Shown one piece after another: positions 53,936-63,977 of a stretch of 64,000 nt of DNA. The notes under the pieces are model-generated. The model was given only the letters and a program-made list of their open reading frames with translations, was not told the origin of the DNA and searched no databases. This DNA is from Phymorhynchus buccinoides. Lineage: Eukaryota; Mollusca; Gastropoda; Neogastropoda; Raphitomidae. A program made the position numbers and the translations under genes. Each line of letters begins with the position of its first letter. The first letter of the stretch is position 1. The stretch is taken from positions 40,521,580-40,585,579 of the forward strand of contig CM065680.1 in NCBI GenBank assembly GCA_017654935.2, read 5' to 3'.

Positions 53936-54138
53936 AGTGTCAGCACCAGCCTCTGAGGAGGTAGCACCAGCCTCTGAGGAGGTTGTCGTCTTTTCTGTGC
54001 TCTCTTCCGCTTGTTTGGGGTCGCCCCCAGTGCCTGAGCCGGCAGACTCAAAGGCGGAGAAATCCAGGAGAGACGAGTCGGACGGTTTGTTGGGATCCGC
54101 CGGATCACCCACCACCAGCACACTGTCCTGCGATTCCT
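53906..54138 (-). CDS. Last exon of an unidentified protein with trafficking-type motifs
   Basis: On the - strand an acceptor ...ctgctttcttcag precedes GAATCGCAGG (54138); stop TGA lies at 53908-53906. 77 codons: ESQDSVLVVGDPADPNKPSD, SSLLDFSAFESAGSGTGG, DPKQAEESTEKTTTSSEAGA, TSSEAGADTSSSSLIDF. Acidic, Ser/Thr-rich and disordered. SLLDFSAF contains a DFxxF-like motif of the kind bound by AP-1/GGA gamma-ear domains, and LLDF/LIDF resemble clathrin-box or acidic-leucine motifs. An endosomal or clathrin adaptor tail is therefore possible, but this is inference from short motifs. A 24-nt internal repeat gives SEAGATSSEAGA. Upstream exons must lie beyond 58500. Confidence 0.65.
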
Positions 54139-54337
54139 GAAGAAAGCAGATACAGTACATAAATTAGTCGAATTCAAAGGTATCCATGCATAATTAGTGT
54201 AACAGAATGTTTTAGGTTAGAGTAAAAATTTAAAAAAGAACAATACAGTGGAAACAAGCTTTTTTTTTACCACAACAACCAACAACAAAAATGATAATTC
54301 ACAATAATTTTTCGGTCCCAATTTAATCCTTTCTTCT

Positions 54338-54505
54338 CCCCCTAAGACGGAATGTGGCTGCCCACATGGCGGGGTAATCAAAAACGGTCACACACATAAT
54401 GTTCTCAGCTGTAGCTGATGCACTTGTACCAGTGTTTAAGTGCTTCAGCGGGTGTGATGATCCCTGGGGTTTTAGCCAGGGTACGTCAACAACAACAATA
54501 CTTTC
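54338..54505 (+). mobile_element. SINE with (CAA)n tail, copy 4
   Basis: AATGTGGCTGCCCACATGGC, CGGTCACACACATAATGTTC, GGTTTTAGCCAGGGTACGTC and (CAA)n. Confidence 0.82.
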
Positions 54506-54620
54506 TTCAAAGCTTTTTTCTTCTTTGTTTTTTCTAACTCAACACATCAGCCACCTTGAAGTATAATTTCAGATTTCAGTCCTTTCAATTTTGACTTACC
54601 TAATTAACACAATTATGATA

Positions 54621-55092
54621 CAGACAAACCTCTATTTTAAGACTTCCAAAATGTCCGAAAAAATCGGTCGTAAATTGGAGGGGTCGTATGACGGAGGTTT
54701 TCACTGGCAGCCGTAGAAAGAAAGAGTTCAGCACAGTTCATACTCTCTTCTTCATGCACACATACAATGACATATTAAAACTGGATTTGGGTCTTTCCAA
54801 CTCCATAGGATTGTGCAATCGATGTATTACAGTTTCACTTCGCCGACTTCTGTTAATCACCTCCACTCTCGTCCAAAGTCAGTAGTTTTCTTTTTCAAAG
54901 TCAGTGGTTTTCGTGCTTTTCCTACGCTCTCCGCCATCTTTTCTACAACAAGGGAAGCGACTCCGCTTTCAGGCCCTTGACCATGGTTGTTTCCCTTTGC
55001 TCGAAGTCTATGCAGACGACAACAACGGTCTTAAAAACCAACAAATGAGAGGTGGTCGCTTAACAGAGGGTCGTAAAATAGGGGTTTGTCTG
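54621..55092. mobile_element. TIR element with CAGACAAACCTCTATTTTA ends
   Basis: CAGACAAACCTCTATTTTAA left; TAAAATAGGGGTTTGTCTG right; TA on both sides (54619-54620, 55093-55094). 472 bp, no transposase. Tc1/mariner-pogo type by TA and CAG ends (inference). Confidence 0.83.
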
Positions 55093-55094
55093 TA

Positions 55095-55352
55095 TTAAGA
55101 CAAATGTTTTATAAAAATATTTTTAAAGCATGTTTCCTACTGTGATTCGTTAACTATCAAAGAGAAAAAAAGAAGTCAATTTATTCTATATTTTTAAAAT
55201 ATACATTGAAATGCTAAATACAGAAATTCTGACAATCAATTTACTGTTTTTGTATTTATTTCAACATGTTTTGTGAAGTTATTAGTTTTATTTTTAACTG
55301 ATTTTCAGTCATTTCCTTCCAGATAGATTTTCTTTTTAAATCTATACCCTCC

Positions 55353-55395
<43 letters not shown>

Positions 55396-56700
55396 CACAC
55401 ACACACCTCTGGTAATATAAAGATTTCCTAAATCTTAAAAGAAAATTATGTGCACATTTTCATTGAGATTTATCGGTTTAGATGTCTATGCAGATGGTAA
55501 ATGTTTCTCTGTTTATCACTGTACATAACTGCACATAATCTAGAATCAATCACTTTTAATTTTGCTAGGTCCAGTCAATTTGCAATCAATCTTTCAACCA
55601 TATACTTCATAAGAATAAAAATAAAGACTTCTCCAAACTACTATTCATCAAGATTCTGATTTTTCCACTAAGCAAAATACAATATATAATATGCATGGAT
55701 TCGAGTTTCAATTAATAATACATTGATCTCAAGAAAAAAAAGTGGGAAAGGTTGCAAAACTAACATTTCTTCAACAGGTGTTGCATCTGTTTCCAAATGT
55801 TAATACATTGTAATACAAAGCTATGATTATTTAGGATACAGCCATTCTGAATATAGCAGTGCCTCAATTTCTGAATACTTGACCAGTTAAACATGTACAA
55901 TAAAACATGCCAATAATCAGCGTTGATGAAATCATAAGACTTATCAAGAGGAGAAACTTTTATTAGTACATGTAGTAATAACAGATTCTGATCAGTAAGT
56001 TAAGTGCAGCTGATAAATTGTAGGCAATTCAACTTGTACAAAATGGTAAAACATGATATATAATTATACCTTTTTTTTTGGGGGGGTGACCCCCCGCCAC
56101 CCCCCCTTCACATCCTATAAACTTACCTTTTTTTTTTAGTGAGTGCTTGTAAGATAAATGTACAAAGGAAAGTTTGTTTTTTTAAAATGCAATATTAAGT
56201 ACACCAATAGTTGAATATATACTGTTAATAGAATGCATATTGTTTCAACTTACCTTCCACATTAAAATTAACAGATATCAGTGAAAATATTGAATAATAA
56301 TTATGTTTTGTAATGTTTGTCTTGTCGTTTTCGTTAAATTACATACTCATAATTAGTCAGGGTTTGCTGCTTGTGTGAGTTTTACTTTGAAGTTTTAGAC
56401 ATTCATCAAAATTGAGTGAATTTACACTTTTTGGGGGATCATCATCCAGAAGATTTACAATTTGTTAGTGTTTGTGCCATTTTTGTGGTTAGTTCTAGTG
56501 CGTTTTCTTGAAAAAAGTTATCATTTAATGGTGCAAATTGGGAATTTAAACTTCCGTGGATCCATAGGGCAGCAGCCCTCTCTAATCTCTGTAATTGCAA
56601 TAAATTTTGGTTTAAGTTCATCAACAAAACATAATAAAAAGTCATCACATTCATTTAACAGCCCATCTGAATTTGCATACAATTATTAGCAAATTAGAGC
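55095..56700. other. AT-rich intron of the - strand gene, nothing recognised
   Basis: (CT)n/(CA)n at 55364-55407 and G/C runs at 56080-56107 only. No second exon of the 53906-54138 gene recognised. Confidence 0.45.
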
Positions 56701-56880
56701 AACACTCTCAGAATCGCATCCGTTAAGCGGATGAAGCTCGACTGTGTGGTTTCAGTCTTCCCATTGAGCCCATAGCCACTCACTCTGGGTAGGAGTCAGT
56801 CCAGGACCTCTGATGGGATTCAAACCTGTGACCTCCCAGCCAGTAGTCCACGACGCTAACCACTACGCCACAGCGGCTGG
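56700..56880 (-). mobile_element. tRNA-derived SINE, - strand
   Basis: The - strand begins GCCGCTGTGGCGTAGTGGTT then AGCGTCGTGGAC (A box TGGCGTAGTGG), followed by B box GGTTTGAATCCC. Body words CAGTCGAGCTTCATCCGC. Good pol III promoter layout, spacing about 40 nt. Confidence 0.85.
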
Positions 56881-57402
56881 TTAAAACAAAGCAGGAATCT
56901 TTCCTTTGTCTCATCTCGTTATAATTATCTCTCATATAAATTGCTTGGATCCGGAACAACCTGAATAAGTTAGTCAGCAATCTTTTAACATTCTCTCCAT
57001 TCTAGTCTGGTATTTGGGATGTCTTACTCTAAGATTTTGTTGAAAAATTACATGCATTATCCAACTTCGTTTCTGTGAATTTTGCAAAGCCAAACAAACA
57101 TCAGAGTATATACATCAGAACTGTCAGCAAGATGACGGAGGATGTTTGAAGAAAGAAGAAAGAAAAAAAGAACATTGTCCAAAATGATTCTGCAAAACTC
57201 GTAGTCGAATAAGCAGACATGCATTATCCAAAACTGTTCCAGCGAAACTTGAAAAGCCAGATATGTATCATCCAAAAGCATTCTGCGACACTTGAAATAG
57301 TCACATGTACATGCATTGTCCAAAAGCGATCAACGAAACTTGAATAGTCATGCATGCATAATCATGCATTCTAAGAAGGTTGAATAGCAGCATTCACGTA
57401 TA

Positions 57403-58394
57403 CAGACCTGCCAACCCCCTAACAGACCAAAGAGGAATATTTGTAGCTCGAAAGAGGAATTTTTGGGAGCTAAGAGGAATTTTGATGCGGCATCTTACCT
57501 TTCACGCGTAAACATAATTTGAAGCAAGCAATTTTCATCCTTGTGAACTTGTCTTGTTTAAAACTAGTCTTGTCTGAAAGTGTCACAACTATTCCTAACA
57601 CAACAGAAGCGTTTGGTTTGTTCCTCTGCCCTTTTTATTTGGGCAGACCAAGACGGTTGGAGCCATAGATGACTTAAATAATAAGACTTGGAAGGAAGAT
57701 AATTAATCAATTTAAGTTCATCTTTGTTCTCCTTTCCTTCCGTTGGTTTGAAAAAGTCGGTAACAGTGGAAGACGAAGTCTGGGAGTTTGCAGTTTCGAT
57801 AAGACGATGAGAAGTAATTATTATTATTATTATTATAACATTTAGCACACCTAATCAATTTAATACCCTAGGCGTTTAGAATATAAAAATATAATATATG
57901 TATACATATAACACCACATATAATATTTAACATAAAGCATAAAGAATGGGAAATAAAAATTACACAAACACCCAACGACGGTCAGACAAACAGACACAGA
58001 ATGACACACATACATGCGCGCAAGTAATGTGGCATTTGATGTCTTGACACCCTCCATAGGAGACTTTTAAGAGTAGTGAGCACATCATACATCTAGCATG
58101 ATGCATGTAATATTGGCAGAAATATTGGTCTATTCTCTTTCTTTTCTCCCCAGAGTCTCACACACATTGATGTGTCAATCACCATCTTGACGGAAGTGCG
58201 CAAACAGAAACTAGAAAGTCGGTCATATGCACAGCAGCTGTGCTGCTCTGTATATAAGGCAATGAATTTGTGTGTTAAAAAAACCTTTTTTTTAAGTTTT
58301 AAAAGCGGAATTTTATGGACTTGAGCGGAAGGGCGGAAGAAATGTAGTCTGAGCGGAAGAAAGCCCGCTCAAAGCGGTAAGGCTGGCAGGTCTG
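57403..58394. mobile_element. TIR element, CAGACCTGCCAACC family, long copy
   Basis: Ends CAGACCTGCCAACC / GGCTGGCAGGTCTG. The left 350 bp match 33727-34094 in reverse. The rest includes (ATT)n at 57819-57836 and AGCGGAAGGGCGGAAG words near the right end. No transposase recognised. Confidence 0.78.
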
Positions 58395-58500
58395 TGCATA
58401 GATAAATAAATATAAAATTTTCATCATCCATAGCCTTTCCTCTCAAATGTGAATAAATGCCTCATTCAAATTATCCAAGAAAACTGAATAGACATTTATA

Positions 58501-59000
58501 NNNNNNNNNNNNNNNNNNNNNNNNNNNNNNNNNNNNNNNNNNNNNNNNNNNNNNNNNNNNNNNNNNNNNNNNNNNNNNNNNNNNNNNNNNNNNNNNNNNN
58601 NNNNNNNNNNNNNNNNNNNNNNNNNNNNNNNNNNNNNNNNNNNNNNNNNNNNNNNNNNNNNNNNNNNNNNNNNNNNNNNNNNNNNNNNNNNNNNNNNNNN
58701 NNNNNNNNNNNNNNNNNNNNNNNNNNNNNNNNNNNNNNNNNNNNNNNNNNNNNNNNNNNNNNNNNNNNNNNNNNNNNNNNNNNNNNNNNNNNNNNNNNNN
58801 NNNNNNNNNNNNNNNNNNNNNNNNNNNNNNNNNNNNNNNNNNNNNNNNNNNNNNNNNNNNNNNNNNNNNNNNNNNNNNNNNNNNNNNNNNNNNNNNNNNN
58901 NNNNNNNNNNNNNNNNNNNNNNNNNNNNNNNNNNNNNNNNNNNNNNNNNNNNNNNNNNNNNNNNNNNNNNNNNNNNNNNNNNNNNNNNNNNNNNNNNNNN
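58501..59000. other. Assembly gap, exactly 500 N (piece 3 / piece 4)
   Basis: Fixed-size gap, as at 7501 and 33001. Confidence 0.98.
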
Positions 59001-59057
59001 TAAGTTGTCTTTTTTGTCATGATTTGTCCAATGATTTTTTCTTTAATTTTCTTTGTC

Positions 59058-59345
59058 AGTCAAGGGGCTAACTAAGAAATGGTTAGTCCCAGCATGTCCG
59101 TCTTCCGCTGGTGAAAATATTTATAAAAGTTTCTTGAAAAAAGGCAGGAGAATGGGCCAGTAAGGCAGAAAGACAGATAACAGTAAGTAAAGGGAATAGG
59201 CAGGGTCAAAGTGAATGACAGATAAGAAATTAGAGGAAGTTACAAGCACTGAACTTCCAGAAGGTGGGGAACTATTTGTACAAAAGACAGCCCCCCCCCA
59301 CACACACACACACACACTCACCCTACCCCACCCCCACGGGGGTTC
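59058..59345 (-). mobile_element. Dispersed repeat B, - strand, with poly-C/(CA)n
   Basis: GGCTAACTAAGAAATGGTTA, AGCATGTCCGTCTTCCGCTG and AACTTCCAGAAGGTGGGGAA match 53362-53667 inverted. Followed by ACGGGGGTTCTGATGTTAAC, which recurs at 60079. Confidence 0.8.
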
Positions 59346-59599
59346 TGATGTTAACATTCTAGTCCTTTTATGTTATGAGGCTTCCACATATATTAACATA
59401 AATAGGAAGATCCTTCTTCTTCTTCCAGTTGGGGATGTTTATCCTGCCCCACGCCCAGCGATCTTCCTTTAGACCATTGGTGCACAGGATCCGTGCCATG
59501 TGAATTCTTGTCATCTATCCTACCGGCACAACTCATGCAGCCTATTCCTATTGAATTGTGGAATGTGCTTTAATAATTTGTGCGCAAGATCTTGTACAT

Positions 59600-59910
59600 G
59601 TGTTTGCACACTATAAAAAATGAAGAGCATAATGTGAACAACGAATCTTATCATGATTAAATGCTCCCTTGACCAGTGTGTAATTCATTGGGTTACCTTA
59701 CCCTTTAACTTCACCGTGCCTCCTGGGTTCACCTGTACCTAGGCTAGGGCCCCCCCCCCCCCCCCTCCCACACACACACACAAAAGTCTGAATATCTCTG
59801 GAACCATTGGCACTACTCTAATGAAATTATAGTTATACTCCAAACACATAGTTTTCTTTATGTCAGCCAATTTTGGTGTTCGTGTGGTGAAAGGGAAAGA
59901 GGTAAGCTTC
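59600..59910. repeat. Dispersed duplication C, copy 1
   Basis: CATTGGGTTACCTTACCCTT, CTGTACCTAGGCTA and AAAGTCTGAATATCTCTGGA recur in order at 61296-61830, where a hairpin MITE is inserted. Confidence 0.8.
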
Positions 59911-60147
59911 GCTAGCAGGGGTGCTACTCAAGACACTGTCCTGCCGTCTTGCTTTCACATACCGCCAGAATGGCTTGGAGCTGTTCGCCTTGTATATAAT
60001 TGCCTTGTATATAGAAACTTTTTGTACAAAAGACAGCCACACACACACACACACACACACCCCACCCCACCCCACCCCCACGGGGGTTCTGATGTTGACA
60101 TAAAGCCCCCAGACCGGCCAAGGGCATATCAAAGGGTTCGAATTCTG

Positions 60148-60270
60148 ATCGCTTTTCGGCCTTTTGGCTAAGACTGATTCAGGAACATAATTTTTTGTTT
60201 ATACCCTGGTTGGTTTGTTCAGCCCGTCGTACATGGCGAAAGCCGATACGCGACGTTAAACTGAACTTCC
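60148..60270 (+). mobile_element. U2-snRNA-like head, probable SINE
   Basis: 60148-60173 reads ATCGCTTTTCGGCCTTTTGG then CTAAGA, matching the first 26 nt of U2 snRNA with one difference. The rest of U2 (branch-point region, Sm site) is absent. Downstream ACGTTAAACTGAACTTCC resembles the ACGTTAAACTGAGG body of the SINE at 38653. Either a 3'-truncated U2 pseudogene or a SINE with a U2 head. Confidence 0.55.
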
Positions 60271-60513
60271 ATCCAAGGGCATATCGACTGATGACTAAAA
60301 CGAATTGGTCAAGACCAAGGCCAAACTGTAATATCAGCTTTCCCGTGATATAAAAACACTTCCTGCTTTTAACTGCCGTATTTCGTCACTGATTGCGTGG
60401 TCCGCATAGGAACCCAGAAGAAGACAATCGATGATAGCTGTATCTAATTAACACTTTAAGCAAACGTTCTGTCACTCTAATTGCGATCTTTAAGCACACT
60501 ATAGACAATGCTA

Positions 60514-61292
60514 TGGCTTGGAGTCAAAACTTAGTACGAAAACTAATAACTTGTATAAAAAAAAGACTGCAGAAATATAAAAAGCAAAACCTCCTTTATA
60601 TATTTCTGCAGTCATTGTTTGATACAAGTTATTAGTTTTTGTAATAGGTTCAATAATACGTCAATGGACTAGCTAAAGACGATTCTAGGACAACTAACCC
60701 CCGGACAGTCACCCCCTGGACAACTACCCACCGGACAAGTACCCCCCCCCCCCCCCCTCCTGAAAACAAATATTCAAATAAAATAAAAAGTGAAAATTGA
60801 CGTCTTTTTTTGAACTTGTATATTATATTTTATTTTACATTTCATGGATGAGTTTCTGTATACAAGGCAATTATATACCAGCAATTATATACAAGGCAAA
60901 CTGTTCTTCATATAATCTACATCTGTATGTTGTGTGCAATACTTCGTAGAAAGTCCAAGATAGGGCGGTTGCCATAGTCGGCATGAACTCTAACTAAGCG
61001 CTCGGTGATGGCCTTGTATTTGCCGCGTTGTGGTGGAGCCGCTTGTCCAGCTAGTATCTGGTGGGTAGTTGTCCTGATACTGTGTGTGTGTGTGTGTGCA
61101 TACGCGCGTGTGTGTGTGTTTCTGTATGTGTGTGTAGGTGTGTGTGCGTGCGCCAATTTCTTTAACAATAATGTTTAAAAAATAATGTGTGGGGGGTACG
61201 TACTTGTCCAGGGGGTAGATGTCCTAGGGGGGTACTTGTCCGGGGGGGTAGTTGTCCTGATACCCTAAAGACAGTGTTTTGACTCCAAGCCA
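60514..61292. mobile_element. Palindromic MITE, 'ATGGCTTGGAGTC' family, copy 2, interrupted
   Basis: TGGCTTGGAGTCAAAAC left and GTTTTGACTCCAAGCCA right, TA on both sides. Inner hairpin AACTAATAACTTGTATAA as in 5764-6015. Split by the element at 60681-61264. Confidence 0.8.
60681..61264. mobile_element. TIR element with GGACAACTACCCCC repeats (possibly MULE-like)
   Basis: Flanked by the perfect 8-bp duplication CTAAAGAC (60673-60680, 61265-61272), itself visible as CTAAAGATAG in the empty copy near 5976. TIR (left GATTCTAGGACAACTAACCC, right complement GGTATCAGGACAACTACCCC) followed by 3-4 subterminal units of GGACAA(C/G)TACCCCCC. 584 bp. The - strand ORF 61168-60917 reads KYKAITERLVRVHADYGN then RPILDFLRSIAHNIQM, which recalls the tail of FLYWCH/MULE-type proteins; that match is from memory and weak. 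Confidence 0.75.
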
Positions 61293-61295
61293 TAT

Positions 61296-61659
61296 GATGA
61301 GCATAATGGGAACAAATCTTGTAGTTATCAATTACTAGCTCCAGGTTGTAGACCAATGTTTAATTGATTGGGTTACCCTTACCTTTTAACCTTCGCCGTG
61401 CCTCTTGGGTTCATCTGTACCTAGGCTACCCAGACACACACATGTAGGGGAAGACGGGGTAAAAAGCGCATGGGCGGGTAAGAAGCCCACCCCAATTATC
61501 TCATGAAATAAAGAAAACTTCAGTCAAATTTGCCCATGAGACGAATGCTAGACATTAACGCTCGTCTCATGGGCAAAATGAGACTGAAATTTGCTTCATT
61601 TCATGAGATAATTGGGGTGGGCTTCTTACCCGCCCATGCGCTTTTTACCCCGTCTTCTC

Positions 61660-61709
<50 letters not shown>

Positions 61710-61830
61710 AAAAGTCTGAATATCTCTGGAACCATTGGGACTACTCTAATGAAATTATAGTTATCTTCCAAACACATAGTTTTCTTTATGTCAGCAAATA
61801 TTGGTATCCGTGTAGAGAAAGAGGTACTCT
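61296..61830. repeat. Dispersed duplication C, copy 2 (with MITE insert)
   Basis: Same word order as 59600-59910 outside 61447-61660. Confidence 0.8.
61447..61660. mobile_element. Hairpin MITE 'GGGGAAGACGGGG', copy 1
   Basis: 214 bp, almost one perfect hairpin: arms start GGGGAAGACGGGGTAAAAAG and end CTTTTTACCCCGTCTTCTCC, TA on both sides. Internal GCCCATGAGACGA / CGTCTCATGGGC pair too; loop about 10 nt. Confidence 0.92.
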
Positions 61831-62034
61831 TAATGTAGTTGCGTAATTTAATAATACGCATCTTATGTAGTGTGGGTTCAGGTGCACACAGCAGAAATCA
61901 GCTTCTGCAGTACATTGAGTATGGGTTCATCTTTTAAGTATAAACATATCTTTTAAAGTATAAACTCGTGGGGACTCTTTGACCCACAAACAACTAAATA
62001 GGGATAAACACAGGAAAGTATGCACACTAAGCGC

Positions 62035-62180
62035 ACATACGCGGAACTTCCGCGCGAAAACCTTTAAATAAGTAGGCCCTAAGGAAAGAAGGAAAAGATA
62101 AGCGGATGCGTTTCCGCATGGAAACGAGCGCTTATTTTTTCCTTCTTTCTTTCACTTATTTACGGGTTTCCGTGCGTAAC
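62035..62180. repeat. Imperfect hairpin
   Basis: GGAAAGAAGGAAAAGATAAG and CTTATTTTTTCCTTCTTTC pair around GCGGATGCGTTTCCGCATGG; outer CGCGGAA...TTTCCGTGCG also partly pair. Probably a decayed foldback MITE. Confidence 0.55.
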
Positions 62181-62304
62181 CAAAGCGTATATCTGTAGGC
62201 TACATGTACACATCCTTAACCTAAATTTATCATACAACAAACGAACAACTACACGACAAGTGTAAAGTGACGTTATTTTATTCACAAGAGATAAAACAAT
62301 ACTA

Positions 62305-62455
62305 GGTGAAGACGGGGTAAAAAGCCCATGGGCGGGTAAGAAGAAGCCCATGTCAACGTCTCATGGGCAAATTTGACTGAATTTTCTTTATTTCATGAGA
62401 TAATTGACATGGGCTTCTTACCCGCCCATGTTTGTTTTTTTACCCCGTCTTCCCC
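62305..62455. mobile_element. Hairpin MITE 'GGGGAAGACGGGG', copy 2 (short form)
   Basis: 151 bp: same ends (GGTGAAGACGGGG / CCCCGTCTTCCCC) and TA borders, but most of one inner arm is deleted and CAACG/TGACATGGG replaces the CCACCCC block. Confidence 0.88.
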
Positions 62456-62495
62456 TACTGAACATTTCGGCGAATGCGCCTTTATCAACACAGAC

Positions 62496-62952
62496 AAACA
62501 AGAAAACAGCAAATATAGCAAAAGGAGCAAAACGCAGGCAACAAAAGGAGCAAAGAATCACCAAGATCAAAAAACAATACTTGCACTCTACAGTCCAATG
62601 CGTAAATGATACAACCAAGAAAGCAGCAAATAGGGGAAGACGGGGTAAAAAGCGCATGGGCGGGTAAGAAGCCCACCCCAATTATCTCATGAAATGAAGC
62701 AAATTTCAGTCTCATTATGCCCATGAGACGAGCGTTTGTCTACCATTCGTCTCATGGGCAAATTTGACTGAAATTTTCTTTATTTCATGAGATAATTGGG
62801 GTGGGCTTCTTACCCGCCCATGCGCTTTTTACCCCGTCTTCCCCTATAGCAAAAGGAACAAAACGCAGGCAACAAAAGGAGCAAAGAATCACCAAGATCA
62901 AAAAACAATACTTGCACTCTACAGTCCAATGCGTAAATGATACAACCAAGTT
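62496..62952. repeat. Tandem ~117-bp duplication, second unit split by a MITE
   Basis: Unit 1 62496-62615; unit 2 62616-62632 plus 62847-62952. Shared AGCAAAAGGAGCAAAACGCA, AATCACCAAGATCAAAAAAC and CTACAGTCCAATGCGTAAAT. Confidence 0.92.
62633..62844. mobile_element. Hairpin MITE 'GGGGAAGACGGGG', copy 3, with empty site next door
   Basis: 212 bp, TA at 62631-62632 and 62845-62846. Unit 1 of the flanking duplication reads GCAAATATAGCAAAAGG (no insert); the filled unit reads GCAAA-TA-[element]-TA-TAGCAAAAGG. The target duplication is therefore exactly TA. Confidence 0.95.
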
Positions 62953-63046
62953 GAAACAAATTAGAAGTTTATAGGCCAGTTATTTCTTTTTCTTTCTTTC
63001 TTTTCTTTTCTTTTCTTTTTTGGAATAAATATTGTTCACAGGCAGA

Positions 63047-63294
63047 TTAACCCTTTCACCGCCAGCCATCTTTGAGCCAAAACTTTCCATTAAACTGACT
63101 TGGCTACAGAAAAGATTTCGTCTGCAAATATTGCGGGATTTCTCTGCGACAGATTTAGAATAGGGTCAATCCTTACTGATCAAATTTTGGAACACAATAT
63201 AATTGAATAATACACCCTGGTTCCAAGAGTTTTAATGACATGGGTGATAAATCATCGTGGTGAAAAAATGTGACATTGGCGGTGAAAGGGTTAA
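63047..63294. mobile_element. piggyBac-type MITE (CCCTTTCACCGCCA family), complete copy
   Basis: TTAACCCTTTCACCGCCAGC / TTGGCGGTGAAAGGGTTAA; 248 bp. Confidence 0.88.
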
Positions 63295-63614
63295 GATACA
63301 AACAAACCAACAAAGACAAATTCGTTATCTCCTGGCTCGGTTGATAAGCTAAGATCTATAATGATCTAGGCCTACGTTTTTAAATCTTGAAAACTGTTAA
63401 TCTGGAAACTACTTAGGTCCTCCAGAAGTACCCAAGAACCACTTTAAGTGCAAATGTTAGTGTCAAAGTCAAAGTAAGTTTATTATATATAAAAAACAAC
63501 AACCAAGGGATACATGAAATTTGTCACAAATAATATGCATGGCCTAACCATTTCAATATTGAGCATTTCATACATTTATAACCACGTGTCAGTGTCAGTG
63601 CTACGCACACCGTC
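63295..63614. other. No gene; nothing recognised
   Basis: AT-rich spacer between two mobile elements. Confidence 0.5.
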
Positions 63615-63943
63615 AGAGTTGCACAGAGGTAATGCGTTCACCTCGTATAGGGGAAGACGGGGTAAAAAGCGCATGGGCGGGTAAGAAGCCCACCCCAATT
63701 ATTTCATGAAATAAAGAAAATTTCAGTCAAATTTGCCCATGAGACGAATGCTAGACATTAACGCTCGTCTCATGGGCAAAATGAGACTGAAATTTGCTTC
63801 ATTTCATGAGATAATTGGGGTGGGCTTCTTACCCGCCCATGCGCTTTTTACCCCGTCTTCCCCTACAATAAACCCGAGTTTGAACTTGGGTACAGGGGAT
63901 TTTTCCTCTCACTCTGCACTAGGCCTTATGGTCTGGATGTGGA

Positions 63944-63977
<34 letters not shown>

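Noticed and set aside
60148..60173. Functional U2 snRNA gene
   Set aside because: Only the first 26 nt are present; the branch-recognition region, Sm site and stem-loops III/IV are missing.
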